Assembly (NCBI GenBank): GCA_036245525.1
Contig: BTPG01000007.1
Coordinates: 162,250,063-162,314,062 of the forward strand
DNA: 64,000 bases
Origin: Semisulcospira habei
Taxonomy: Eukaryota; Mollusca; Gastropoda; Semisulcospiridae
Reading direction: 5' to 3'
The position numbers were made by a program, and so were the translations under genes. Under the pieces are notes generated by a model. The model was not told where the DNA came from and did no database searches. It saw nothing but the letters and a program-made list of their open reading frames with translations. This document shows, piece after piece, positions 1 to 11,413 of the stretch; within the stretch, counting starts at the first letter, position 1; each line of letters starts with the position of its first letter.

Positions 1-552
1 GATCCACCGGTCTAAGTGATTTCCAAGGCGGACCGCATACTCGCGGAAAGATTCGTCCGCTTCTCGTCGGCTTTATCTGAACCGCTCGCGGTATGTTTCT
101 GCCCTCAGCTCGTACCTGCAGAGAATGGCCTTCTTTAACATCTGATAGTCTTCACAGTCATCTTCGCCCATTCTGCTGTAGGCTTCCTGGGCCTTTCCTG
201 ACAGACACGGGGCTAGGCGCGTCGCCCACTCCATCTCCGGTATTCGGTATGATCGCGCCACTTTCTCGAAAGTCCGTAGGAAGACATCAATGTCATCTCC
301 ATCTCTATACCTTAAGTGTTTTAGCCCCCCATAATCCGGCTGTGCTGTTATTTCGGACACCGAGCTCCTTTCTGATCCTACGCTACCTGCTACTCTCTGC
401 CTCTGGCGGGCTCTTTCTTCCCGCTCGAACTCTAGCCTTTCTTCTGCGGCTTTAAGCTCAATCTCCGCTAACCTAGTTTGATGTTCTAATCGGAGCTGTT
501 GTTGCCTCATGACAAGCTCCGCGGCGTCCCACTCCGTCCCTGCATTTGACAT
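1..552 (-). pseudogene. Gag of a gypsy-type LTR retrotransposon, one in-frame stop, runs off window
   Basis: Reading starts at an ATG at 550-552. The N-terminal ~60 residues are a charged, Glu/Arg-rich helix, probably a coiled coil (AEIELKAAEERLEFEREERA). A Gag/SCAN-like capsid segment follows (DDIDVFLRTFEKVA, WATRLAPCLSGKAQEAY), typical of Metaviridae Gag that packages element RNA. A TAA at 73-75 interrupts it after residue 159. The same frame stays open to the window edge and continues with family-like sequence (DESFREYAVRLGNHLDRW), so this looks like a single nonsense change and not the true C terminus. Protease, RT and integrase would lie to the left, outside the window. The family call rests on recognised motifs only. 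Confidence 0.7.
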
Positions 553-553
553 G

Positions 554-1534
554 TGTTACACTACCGCAGCCACACGCAAGGTGTTGTTGATGGAAGACGC
601 AGCCAGACAAGAGTGTTTCCACTGGAAGAGTCTTTTATTTCTTGGTCATCGTGGGTCTAATAGGCTGGGCACAACCAACCTACCAGCATGACATACGACA
701 TGGCGAAAATCGGGAGCTCGGTCTCTTGCTCCCCAGCTCCCTCTATCTATCTCGTTCCCTTCGTTGTGAGCTCTCTCTCATCTCGTTCCCTTCGTTGTGA
801 GCTCTCCCCCCATCTATCTCGTTCCCTTCGTTGTGAGCTCTCTCTCCATCTATCTCGTTCCCTTCGTTGTGAGCTCTCTCCCTATCTGGTGTTTCCCCCC
901 ACTATATATACACGTTCTGGAGGGCATCGCCCCTCTGTCTCAATCAGTCAAAGGGGCTATTACTGTCACCCCGATAATATTCCCCATCTATCATGGTGGT
1001 CAGCGTCCCCTGACCCTATCTGTCAAAGGAGCTATTACTGTCGTCCCTAATATCCCACATCTGCTCTGGTGGCCACAGCGCCCCCTGACCCTAGACGTCA
1101 AAGGAGCCATTACTGTCATCCCCAATATCCCCCATCTGCTTTGGTGAACAGCGCCCTCTGACCCTTAGCTGACCAGGAACCTATTACTGACTCTCATAAT
1201 TATTCCTTGTCAACAGGAGTCTGTGTTCCTCACTACTACAGTGGGCTCATTATGTATTAATTAGTCCCAGCTCCCAGTTCGCTACTGCCCGCATCGTGAC
1301 CGCTAAAGTGAGCTTGATGTATTTCCACTCGAAATTATCATTCATTAGTCCCAGCATAGTAGGGCCGGCCACTTGTCAACTTTACGTGAGCTTGTGGTAG
1401 CTAAAGTGGACCGTGCCATTACCCTCTCCGTGCTCTGCCCGTGTTACTCAATTATACCCTCGTTATTTTCATATCAAGGGAAATTATAAAATTACCCGAT
1501 CGTGAAATTGGCCGTATACACTTATAGTGTAACA
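554..1534 (-). repeat. Probable LTR of the gypsy-type element
   Basis: The segment is bounded by the inverted repeat TGTTACACT (554-562) and AGTGTAACA (1526-1534), and starts with TG and ends with CA in either reading. On the minus strand a TATATA box (about 902-908) precedes an AATAAA signal (634-639), giving a plausible U3-R-U5 order ending right beside the gag start. Inside are four ~33-bp repeats at about 745-880 and three ~75-bp repeats at about 950-1140. I could not see a clear tRNA primer-binding site between the LTR end and gag, which weakens the call. Confidence 0.5.
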
Positions 1535-1990
1535 CATGCCCACCAGGACGTTAGCCACCTGAGCTGACCGAGGAGTAGCGAACCCTGCCCTGGCTAGATT
1601 CCCCTCCTCTGACATGCTTTATGGTGGTTAAGGATTCTAGAGTATGCTATCGAAACAGACAAAGTTCTAAAACAAGCCTAACTTATACTGGAATTATGAC
1701 TTGATGTACATGCAACCGCTAATTCTAACGATATCTTATGATACCTTACTAAACGGTGGAACCAGAAAGCATGCAAGGTACTCACTACTCGGCGACCGGC
1801 TCACACACGCGTCACAAACCAAACGTGTCTACTGTAAGTCTCTCTGTGTCACTTTAACGTTATGATAGTCTGTTCATAACATCGTTCCCGACAGCATATA
1901 TTTCACCGTGACCACGGCGACACTAAGCACGACAGACTATTCCGTCCACTTAGACACGATAGCGTCTTTCACACCGTGAACACGGCGACA
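1535..1990. other. No gene recognised
   Basis: AT-balanced sequence to the right of the probable LTR. No open reading frame with recognisable similarity and no clear repeat structure seen, apart from short motifs related to the minisatellite that follows. Confidence 0.4.
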
Positions 1991-2370
1991 CCACCACGAC
2001 AGGTTATTCTGTCCACTTAACACGATAGCGTCTATACCACCACGGCGACACTACCACGGCGACAGGCTCCCCTGTCTGCTGAACACGATAGCGTCTATAC
2101 CACCACGGCGACACTACCACGACAGGCTCCCCTGCCCGCTGAACACGATAGCGTCTATACCACCACGGCGACACTACCACTGAAGACAGGCTCCCCTGCC
2201 CGCTGAACACGATAGCGTCTATACCACCACGGCGACACTACCACGACAGGCTCCCCTGCCCGCTGAACACTACCACGACAGGCTCCCCTGCCCGCTGAAC
2301 ACGATAGCGTCTATACCACCACGGCGACACTACCACGACAGGCTCCCCTGTCAGCTGAACACGATGTGTA
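1990..2370. repeat. Minisatellite, unit about 60 bp
   Basis: Six or so tandem copies of a GC-rich unit containing GATAGCGTCTATACCACC and CGACAGGCTCCCCTG. Unit length varies through small insertions and a shortened copy near 2260-2290. The open frame that crosses it on the minus strand is a by-product of the repeat. Confidence 0.85.
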
Positions 2371-3306
2371 CACGGTAACTTTGGCAACACCGGTCTTACT
2401 GTGTCCTTTACGCAACGCTTGTTGCGGAGTTAGCTAGCTGGCCGGCTACACAGTTTGTCCAAGAGGTGTTGGGTTCGAAATAATATACTTGATAGAAGTA
2501 TTCTCTTCTTGTATAATCCCGTTCGCTGCCACCACTGTGAAAGGCTTCTCCTCTCTCCTTTCAAAATAATACTGACACGAAACTTCTTTTCAGTTTTCTT
2601 TATTCTAGTTTACAGTCCTTCTCTGCCGGCCGCCAGCTCTCAACTGACTCATTCTTCCCTTTTCTCACACTCTACACCCTTCCTTTCTATCTTGATTAAA
2701 ACTACCCGACCCTTGATCTATGACATCTGACAGTGGACAGTAAACAGACCCCTGCCCCCGCCTTAACTAATTGCTAAGCCTTCACCACATCCCAGCTGCA
2801 TCTCTGCACTACGGTAAACATTCTCACGCTGCAACAGTCACACCCTAATTACTGGTTCCACCGGACCCGGAATATCTCTACATCTTGACAAACACACATC
2901 CAATATCAAGAGCTACATGCAGTGCAGACAGTAGGGAGAGTTTCAAAAAGGAAAATACAGGTGAATGGACCAAGGGTAGACAGAAACATTTGTCCCAGAA
3001 CAGAGAGGAAAACCCACCCTGTGGGGCTGACCAGAGTGACCCTGGGAACTAAAAAGTAGTTGAACCCACCCAAGTCCCCCAGGGCAGACCCAGGTGGGGG
3101 TAACCAGAAAAGTAAAATAATAACATTTAGAACGTTTGACGGCAAGGCGACAAACTCCGCCACACATTGCCTTATCATTTATCAAGTACACAATCAAATA
3201 CAACAGCTCAGCGGAGTAGAAGCCGCGGACGTTTAAAATAATCGTGAGATTCGTTACAAGCCGAGGAGATGGAAGAGAAACCTGGTTGCCTGCTCAAGTG
3301 TGGGGC

Positions 3307-3337
<31 letters not shown>

Positions 3338-3560
3338 TGTTTAGAGGAAAGAAGAAACCGTCCTCGATGTTTACACGAGCGGTCGCACCGAGAGATTCAA
3401 TATTTGTAAGAACTGAAGAGGAGAATTGAGCGTGTCGTGAAGACGAAAATCTAAACGTGTCTGCATTGACTCTGTGAGTGATAATGGCATGTATTATTTT
3501 TCTTTCAATTGTTTCAGTATGTTAGGTTTAGGTGTGTGACAACAATGGATATTTTGGGGT
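2371..3560. other. No gene recognised; A tract at 3310-3337
   Basis: Short open frames on both strands show no recognisable domain. A run of about 28 A at 3310-3337 could be the tail of a small retroposed sequence on the plus strand, but no tRNA-type promoter boxes were seen upstream. Confidence 0.35.
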
Positions 3561-4815
3561 TCAGTAATCTCCTGAAGTTGATGGATGGCTTGCTATATTC
3601 ACTTGACCAGGGTCATTCCATTGGCTTGATCTTTCGAGTGCGTTTGACACGATTGATCACAAGGTTCTTATTCAGCGTCTTCAGTTAGTTTTTGGTATTG
3701 CTGGTCATGCTGTCTCATGGGTAGAGTCATACTTAAAAGACTGAACTCAGACTGTTACTTTGGGTGGATTTGAGTCTAACCCATGCACCTTGTATTTCGG
3801 TGTACCACAAGGCTCGGTCCTCGGACCGCTACATTTTGTAATGTACACACAGCCACTGTCTGATGTTGCGCAGTGAGTCCAGTGTTTTCCTGGAGAACAG
3901 CGCTATACAAGAACTATGTATTATTATTATTATGTTATAAAAAGTCATTCTGTATCACGTCTCTTATGCTGACGACACTCAGTTGCATGACCACAGTCTG
4001 CCAAGAGAAGCTCGTACTGTAGTTAAGCGTTTAGAAGCCTGTATATTTGATGTGAAGTCAGTCGTGGACGTCAGTTAACAAACTGAAGCTGAACGACGAT
4101 AATATAGAGGCTGTCCTAGTTTCCCCACGTTATTCAGTTACTTAGCCACTCCCGACCTCCCTGCAAGTTGACAGTTAATATTACTTTCACATCCACTGCC
4201 AAAAGCCTAGGTGCAACCATAGATTGTGCTCTGTCAATGAACTACCATGTCTCATCAGTATAGGGCTGCGTACTTTGAACTGCGCCGTATTAGCTCTGTT
4301 CGCCAGTATCCTTCCACAGAAGCCACACAAGCATTGGTGTGTTCGTTTGTTCTGTCCAGGCTAGACTATGGTAATGCCTTGCTTGCTGGTTGTCCTCAGT
4401 ACCTCATAGATGAACTGCAAAAAGTCCAGATTGCAACTGCTCGTCTTGTGATTAGAGCCGGTAAGACAGACCACGTACCGCCCCTTCTTCACCAACTCCA
4501 CTGTTGCCTGTCCCTGCTAGACTACAGATTAAAATTCTCTCACTGCTATACACTGCTCTCTTTGACTGTGGACCTGTCTAACTCTCTGATCTGTTTCACA
4601 TTTACACTCCATCCAGACAGTTACGATCTTCATCTGACACCCGCACTCTTTGTGTTCCCTCCGCCTAAACCAAGTCCTTTCGGGGCAGCGCTGTTTTTCG
4701 TATCAGGGTCCTCTGCTATGGAACAGCCTTCCACAAGAAATACGCTACGCGCAGTCAGTCATTTGTTTAAAGCTCACTCAAAACGTATCTTTTTAAGTCT
4801 GAGTACTTATGACTT
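3560..4815 (+). pseudogene. CR1/L2-like LINE reverse transcriptase remnant
   Basis: Broken reverse transcriptase of a CR1/L2-like LINE. Translated pieces in changing frames match RT blocks in order: a block reading LDLSSAFDTIDHKVLIQRL near 3630-3680, PQGSVLGPLHF near 3800-3835, the catalytic SYADDTQLHD near 3965-3990, and the C-terminal LDYGNALLAGCP region near 4360-4400. An open stretch runs from 4247 to about 4800 and then enters a TG microsatellite. A LINE/SINE-type tail (GCGCTATACAAG followed by TTATTATTATT, about 3898-3935) is lodged between the PQGSVLGP and YADD blocks, so a second insertion probably split the RT. It cannot be functional. Confidence 0.75.
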
Positions 4816-4817
4816 GT

Positions 4818-4864
<47 letters not shown>

Positions 4865-4970
4865 GTGTTGCGTGTGTGTGCGTGTCGGTGTGCGTGCGGT
4901 GTGCGTGTGCGCGCGCGTGTGTGTGTGTGTTGTGTTGTGTGTGTGTGTGTCAGTGGGTGTGTGTGTGTAG
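4818..4970. repeat. (TG)n microsatellite
   Basis: About 150 bases of TG-rich repeat, pure at the left and interrupted at the right. Open frames across it on both strands are artefacts of the repeat. Confidence 0.95.
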
Positions 4971-5148
4971 TTCGGCATACAGTAGCATACAGACTAAACT
5001 AACTGAAGAGTACTCATTCAGTCAGTACTTCGCACTTCTATCTTTAATAAACCTACCAGGATTGGTGTCCAAGTACATTCTACTGTCAGTTATAGACCAT
5101 AATTATGTATTTAAGATAAGATAAGATAGTTTATTGCTATATCTTTCC

Positions 5149-5154
<6 letters not shown>

Positions 5155-5193
<39 letters not shown>

Positions 5194-5229
5194 ATTGGAA
5201 TTTGTCTTGATGTCAGTAAGACTAATATA

Positions 5230-5306
<77 letters not shown>

Positions 5307-5330
5307 GCACGCACACACAGAACACAACAC
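5155..5330. repeat. Poly-A tract and (CA)n microsatellite
   Basis: A run of about 38 A (5155-5192) is followed by a pure CA repeat (about 5233-5305). Frames through this block are low-complexity shadows. Confidence 0.95.
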
Positions 5331-5589
5331 ACACAAACTCTAAAATGATTTTCATGCTAAATACTAAGCAAATACTGGTATTAAACACGGCGAACGGGCA
5401 CGCCTCACTCAGTGATTTACAGACAAGGTTGACTGACCAGACTAATGGTCGGACTGTGTTCACAAACGGCCAGCCGCTGCTGCGACAGCCTGTTGTCAAC
5501 ACACATAAGCAAGACTGCAAAACTGTGGATACAAAACTGTATGTCATGTCAGTGGCACCAATTTAAGAAGGCCTTTGGAAGTTGTGACA

Positions 5590-7243
5590 CAAACACATCA
5601 GCTCACAGGCTGTGAGAGGAACGGAGACCGCAAACACCCCTGCCTGACACCGGTTCTGACCTGCAGCTCCCTGGTGAACTGCCCTTCGTGGATCACGCGA
5701 CATGTCATGCCATCGTAGCTGCTCTTGATCAGGCGGACGAGCTTTGTGGGTACACCATCGTGTCGTAGGAGTTTCCACAGAGTCTCTCGGTCCACGCTGT
5801 CAAATGCTTTCTTGTAATCCACAAAGTTGACGTACAGCGGGGAGCTCCACTCCAGAGACTGTTCCATGATGATGCGGAGAGTGGTGATCTGGTCTGTACA
5901 TGCTCGGTTTTTCCTGAATCCTGCTTGCTGGTCTCTCAGCTGGAGGTCGACACCAGGATGATCCTGTTGAAGACCTTTCCTGGTACTGACAGCAAGGTGA
6001 TTCCTCTGTAGTTGGAACACTTGCTGAGGTCGCCTTTCTTGGGAAGCTTGATTAGGTACCCCTCCTTCCTGTCAGCCGGCATCACCTCCTCTTCCCAGAT
6101 CTTTCCAAACAGTGGGTACAGCATCTCTACTGTTGTCTCTAGGTATGCTTTCAGAGACACCGCTGGGATGCCATCTGGCCCTGCTGCTTTGCCGTTCTTC
6201 AAAAATGCCACTGCTCTTCTGATCTCTTCCCGGCTGGGTCTGTCACAGCTGATGGGTAGGTCGGTCTCTGCTGGCTGGATGTCTGGGGGGTTGCGTGGGG
6301 TGGGTCTGTTCAGCAACTCTTCAAAATACTCGGCCCATCTGTCGAGTTGGGTCTGCTCTGTCTGCAATAGGCTTGCCTTCTTTGTCTTTTACTGGTCTTT
6401 CTGTATGGCCATACTTGCCCGACAATCTTCTGGTAATGTAGAGCTGTTTCATGTTGCCGCTGCCTGCTGCCTTTTCTGCCTCTGCTGCTTGGCCGTCTGT
6501 GTAGGCCCTCTTGTCTGCCCTGATACTCTTCACCTCGCGGTTGGCTTCCGAGTATTCCTCCTGTGCCCTTACTTTGGCTGCTCTCGTGCGACTGTTGTTG
6601 ACAACTGCTTTCTTCTGCTTCCTCACTTCTATCTTCTTCAAGGTCTGTGCCGACAGCCAGTCCTTGTGATGGTGTTTCCTGAACCCTACAGTGTCTTTGC
6701 AGGTTGAGTTCAGCGCCTCTCTAACTGCCTTCCACTGCTGCTCTGTGGTGACCGCCTCCTCTTCATTTACTAGCTCCTGTAGCGCTTGAAACCGGTTGGA
6801 CAGCACCAGTTTGAACTCTTCTCTCACTCCAGTCTCTCTCAGGAGGCCTACTTTATAGCGCTGTCTTCTTCTTGTCTCTGTGCAGCTTTTCTTTAACTTG
6901 AGCTTTATTCTTCAGGTAAGCAGATGGTGGTCTGAGGCGACATCTGCTCCCCTCCTCACTCGAACATCTTGAAGGGATCTTCTGAATTTCGTGCTAACGC
7001 AGATATGGTCTATTTGGTTCTCTGTAGTATGGTCAGGTGAGACCCAAGTTGCTTTGTGTATTCTTCTGTGTGGGAAGATGCTGCCTCCAATTACAAGTTT
7101 GTTTAGAGCACAAAAGTCTACAAACCTCTCCCCGTTCTCACTCATCTCCCCTAGTCCCTGTCTGCCCGTCACCTCTTCGTATCCGGTGTTGACCTCCCCT
7201 ATTTTAGCATTAAAATCGCCCATGACGATGGTGATGTCTCGCT
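5590..7243 (-). mobile_element. RTE-type LINE fragment (end of endonuclease, start of RT)
   Basis: Minus-strand RTE-family LINE, of the group often mislabelled craniofacial development protein 2. It opens inside the endonuclease (MGDFNAKIG, the metal-binding block; SDHHLL block frame-shifted nearby), continues through the linker (LVLSNRFQALQELV), and enters RT (NGKAAGPDGIP, KLPKKGDLSKCSNYRGITLL, GVRQGC). The RT is cut off before its catalytic FADD box. Both ends are missing compared with the copies at 14139 and 23358. Frames 5598-6020, 5936-6367, 6321-6827 and 6912-7223 are one former ORF broken by indels. Confidence 0.85.
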
Positions 7244-7727
7244 CACATGAAAAATAAAGAAAATTTCAGTGTAAAAATTTGGAAACTGTGCTAAGTCCAA
7301 AATTCACTAAATAAATTATAATAAATTAACCAATATTTTCTCACGTGCACTTTTTGACATCATGGTTTTTGAGGAGATTCTGTATATTTCTGAATAAGAA
7401 AACCGACGAAAAAAGCAGAAACTGAAAACTTTTTTTTAATAGGATCAATTTTATCACTATATATTATGACTTGCAGAGGGAAATGCATTTAAGTTGTACA
7501 GTTTCCATGCGATTTGGCATTTTTCAACATCATTTTAAGCAGCTGATGAAACTGCATCCAATGGACATACTTAAAACATTGTTAACCCTATATTTAATAG
7601 AAACCCTAATCGTCAAAGTTTATTACAGTCACACTATGATTAGGGTTGGATATCTGGGCTAGGGTTATAACCCTAACGTGGTAGGTAAGGCACATTTTTG
7701 GTCAATTTTTTTATGGTGCCATTTGAT
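7244..7727. repeat. Unclassified interspersed repeat, left part
   Basis: AT-rich, no gene. About 75 bases at 7550-7625 recur in the same orientation at about 9730-9805 (shared TTTAATAGAAACCCTAAT), on the other side of the LINE at 7740-9406. The LINE therefore seems to have landed in a region built of an older repeat. Confidence 0.5.
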
Positions 7728-7739
7728 AGCCCATGTGGT

Positions 7740-9406
7740 CTCTCTCTTGGCTTGACTTCGCGAACGAAGATTCTATAGGGCTTGCCCACGTCGTCTGCAG
7801 GCATTTTCGTGGCTGCGGAGGCCAATCCGGGACAGGCAGGTTCGACCGCAGTGGCTGCAGGGGAAGGTCTGGTCAGGGTTCTGAGTTACGACAACTCTGT
7901 TTTTTCTTCTGAGCCGCTTGTCCTTAAGGTTAGCTCTGCGAGAGTCCTCAAAGGAGACGGCTGCCTTGTGAATGGTGGAGCGCCAGGTGTCACGGTCCGC
8001 AGCAAGCGAAGACCACTGGCGGTGGTCGATTTGGCAGGCACTAAGTGACTTCTTGAGACCGTCTTTGTATCTCTTCTTTGGTGCCCCTCTGTCTCGGTGT
8101 CCAGTGGCGAGCTCGCCGAACAGAGTGATCTTGGGTAGGCGATGATCCTCCATCCTGGAGACGTGCCCCGCCCAGCGAAGCTGTGTCCGCAGCAGCAAAG
8201 CCTCGATGCTCACAGTTTCCGCCTGTTCAAGGACCTCGACGTTGGTGACATAGTCACTCCAGTGAATGCTGAGGATAGTACGCAGGCAGCGCTGGTGAAA
8301 GCGTTCGAGGAGTCGTAGTTGGCTGCGGTAGAGGGCCCAGGACTCGGAACCGTACAGCAGGGTGGTGAGGACGACAGCTCTGTACACGCTGATCTTGGTG
8401 CCTTTTTTCAGTTGTTGATTGTGCCACACCCGCTTGAATAGTCGCCCGAAAGCACTGTTTGCTTTTGCCAGCCTGTTGTCCAGCTCCTTGTCCAGCTTGG
8501 CGTCTGACGTGATGATGCAGCCAAGGTAGGTAAACTGGTGTACAGACTTCAGTTCGGACTCGCCGATGGTGATGTGGGGAGGGCGATGCTCTTCCTTGGG
8601 TGCCGGCTGATGAAGGACCTCTGTCTTTTTCAGACTGACCTCAAGTCCAAAGAGCTGGGCAGCATCTGCGAAGCAGGACGTAATGCGCTGCAAGGCTCTC
8701 TCTGTGTGTGCAACGAGGGCAGCGTCATCAGCGAAGAGCAGCTCACGAATCAGTTGGTCTAGGGTTTTCGTGTGGGCCTGCAGTCGTCTGAGGTTGAACA
8801 GGCTGCCATCGAGACGATACCTGATGTACACTGCGTCGTCATCGTCGAGGTCCACTGTGGCCTGCTTCAACATCATGCTGAAGAAGATGGTGAAGAGGGT
8901 CGGTGCCAGCACACAGCCTTGCTTCACGCCGTTGCGAATGGGGAATGGTTCTGAGAGGTCACTGTTTAGTCTGACCTGGCCTTGCTGGTCCTCGTGGAGC
9001 TGGACGATCATGTTGAGGAACTTTGGGGGACAACCTAGTCGCTCCAGGATCTGCCACATACCTTGCCTGCTCACAGTGTCAAACGCTTTTGTTAGGTCGA
9101 CAAACGTTACGTACAGCCCTTTGTTCTGCTCGCGGCACTTCTCCTGAAGCTGTCTCAGCACAAAGACCATGTCGGTGGTACTCCTGTTGGCTCTGAAGCC
9201 ACACTGGCCCTCTGGGAGGTGGTCTTCAGCGATGGCAGGTACCAGCCGATTCAGAAGCAACCTTGCGAGAATTTTCCCGGCAATGGACAGCAGGGTAATT
9301 CCACGATAATTAGAGCAGGCAGACTTCTCTCCTTTGTTCTTGTACAGGGTGATGATGACTGCATCACGGAGATCCTTTGGTAGTGTTCCTTTTTCCCAGC
9401 AGCAGG
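7740..9406 (-). mobile_element. 5'-truncated non-LTR retrotransposon with 12-bp target duplication
   Basis: Minus-strand LINE whose open frame (7773-9443; its first ~20 residues come from flanking DNA) carries RT blocks YRGITLLS, GFRANRST, FVDLTKAFDTVSR, GVKQGCVLAP and the catalytic FADDAALVAH, a thumb and linker region, and a C-terminal Cys/His finger (CSHCGRTC...HENAC), perhaps for nucleic-acid binding. The endonuclease is lost. AGCCCATGTGGT at 7728-7739 is repeated at 9407-9418, the target-site duplication left by target-primed reverse transcription. The frame has no stop over ~550 residues, so insertion is fairly recent. It differs from the RTE copies; I cannot place the clade firmly. Confidence 0.85.
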
Positions 9407-9418
9407 AGCCCATGTGGT

Positions 9419-10490
9419 ACTGAGTCCAGAAATGCAAATACAACTTTTGTATTCCAATTTAAACATGTGTTATCGCCCTTGAAAAAAAATCGCGGGAAAA
9501 GCACATTATCATCTCTCGTGTCCGTATGTTATGTTCAATCTCTCCCATTTTCATACCCATACTGCTGCTGTACTATTTTTATCGACATCTTTAAAAAGCA
9601 TGTGTAAATACTTCATAGTTTGTTTGGTGTTTTTTTTTCAAAAACAATTGCAGGTCACCTTTTCAATTCAATAATTTTCCTCCCATTCACAACACCTAGA
9701 CTTAGCTTGCATCAAAACGTTCAGGTCATGAAACTGCATCCGATGAACATACATAAAACATTGTAAACGCTAGATTTAATAGAAACCCTAATGGCCAAGT
9801 TTACGTATCAGCAGCCGACTAATTCTAAAAGCTATCTACCTATTTTTCTCGCACAGTTTTTACCCAAACTCTGAACACATTTATGACACTATGCTCATGA
9901 AGTACTTTGAAAGACCCTGCAATTGTGTTGCTCAGTTTTTATTTGAAAAAAGTTCCACGTCTAGTGCCAAACCCTGTCAGTCCAGTTTATTATGTTCAGT
10001 GTACTCCAGCTTCTTGGCATTTCGGCAGTACCATTAGTCTGGGGTTCAGTTTTGTTGTTTTGTTTTCGTTTCTTTTTGTTGCTAAAGCCAGAATCAACCT
10101 GAACACACACACAGACACAATACCATTACACAACCACTATTATTCAGCCACATTACTCTTAGAAACAGTAACATTTATGTGACTCCCTTCCCACTACAAC
10201 ACGCAATTACTTTGACCTGATAACTGACTGAACCACCTAAAAATGACGGCACAGTTTTAGGACCATATATCCCTTTCCAACCTTTTACACTTGTATTATC
10301 TATTGTTCCTGCAGAATCATGCAAAAACAGTCTCAAGTCCCAAGGAAAAACGTTTGCATTTATATCATATTTACAGATATCAACAGAAATAGTACAGCCG
10401 CAGCATGGGTATGAAAATGGGAGCGATTGAACATGAAATACGGACAATGCACCACAGAAAAGCCTAGTTAATTTTTTTTATAAGCATGTG
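9419..10490. repeat. Unclassified repeat with long inverted ends
   Basis: About 80 bases at 9505-9595 reappear inverted at 10375-10450 (both contain ATGGGTATGAAAATGGGA or its complement, or close variants). The 780 bases between them encode nothing recognisable. This could be an old non-autonomous DNA transposon or foldback element; no target duplication was identified. Confidence 0.45.
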
Positions 10491-11235
10491 GCAGCGAGAA
10501 AAACAAACAAACAAACAAACCCAACAACAAACAAGCACACAAACAAACAATATTATTCATCTATTTATTTACACAGGTCAGTTTAATTTGTTCACACGAG
10601 TCATATATAAAAATCTGATTTTGGAGACACATGCAATCCCTGTGTAAAGTATGATATATAAATAAATAAAATCTAAAAGGAAACAATGATAACAATTTAC
10701 GTTCAGCTGTATTATAAAATCATCAAAATATTTTTTTTGTGTGTGAAAATAAATATAAGGTAACATAATTTATGATATATAATCGATTCCATTGCTAAAA
10801 TGTTGTAAAAATTATAAGAGGGATTCGTGGTTTATCAATCTGCACCATTATGCCTGAAAGGCATAGATTCACATTTGCCCCTGCAGATGCAGGGGCTGTG
10901 AGAACTTTTCCGACAAACAAAATAAGCTCTAGTCCCTTCCTTTTAAATCCAGCTTGATCTGTTGTAATGTTCTTTCTGTAGTGGCAAGAAAGACTTCCTT
11001 ATCTTTGCGTGAAATGAGTTTGTGCTCATGGAAAAAGGCTTTTTCTTCTGTGTCTTAGTAAAACCTCTCGGACAGAAACTAGTCCAGCTGAGCTGGGGGT
11101 TTTTTCTCCGGGTACTCCGGTTCTTCCATCCCCCCCCCCCCCACACACACACACACACACACTTTGGTACCGGTTTCAGGCCACTTTACAAATTTCAAAT
11201 ACAAGCGATCAAAAATCTCTGTAAGTTCAGTAGCT
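10491..11235. other. No gene recognised; simple repeats
   Basis: AT-rich sequence with an (AAAC)n-like block near 10505-10550 and a C tract followed by (CA)n at about 11130-11162. No supported coding region. Confidence 0.5.
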
Positions 11236-11236
11236 G

Positions 11237-11413
11237 AACTGGCCCTTCATCTGTCATGTACTGTGTTTGTTGTAAATGGCGTAAATTCGTGTCTGTTACG
11301 TGAGTGTGCATGTTGGGTCTCAGTTCGCGGTGCTTTGAGTCGATTTGCCCCAAAATTGAGAAAAAGCGCCTATATAATAACGGTATTATTATTATTATTA
11401 TTATTATTATTAA
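11237..11413 (+). repeat. Short retroposon with (ATT)n tail, copy 1
   Basis: About 175 bases ending in an ATT microsatellite (about 11384-11412). The same sequence recurs at 32925-33085, with shared landmarks TGTACTGTGTTTGT, GTGTGCATGTTGGGT-like and GCGGTGCTTTGAG-like. The end resembles a CR1/L2 LINE 3' tail, so this is a truncated LINE 3' end or a SINE mobilised by one. Confidence 0.65.

Noticed and set aside
4818..5330. Cys/Val- and His/Thr-rich open frames
   Set aside because: Direct translation of TG/CA microsatellites.
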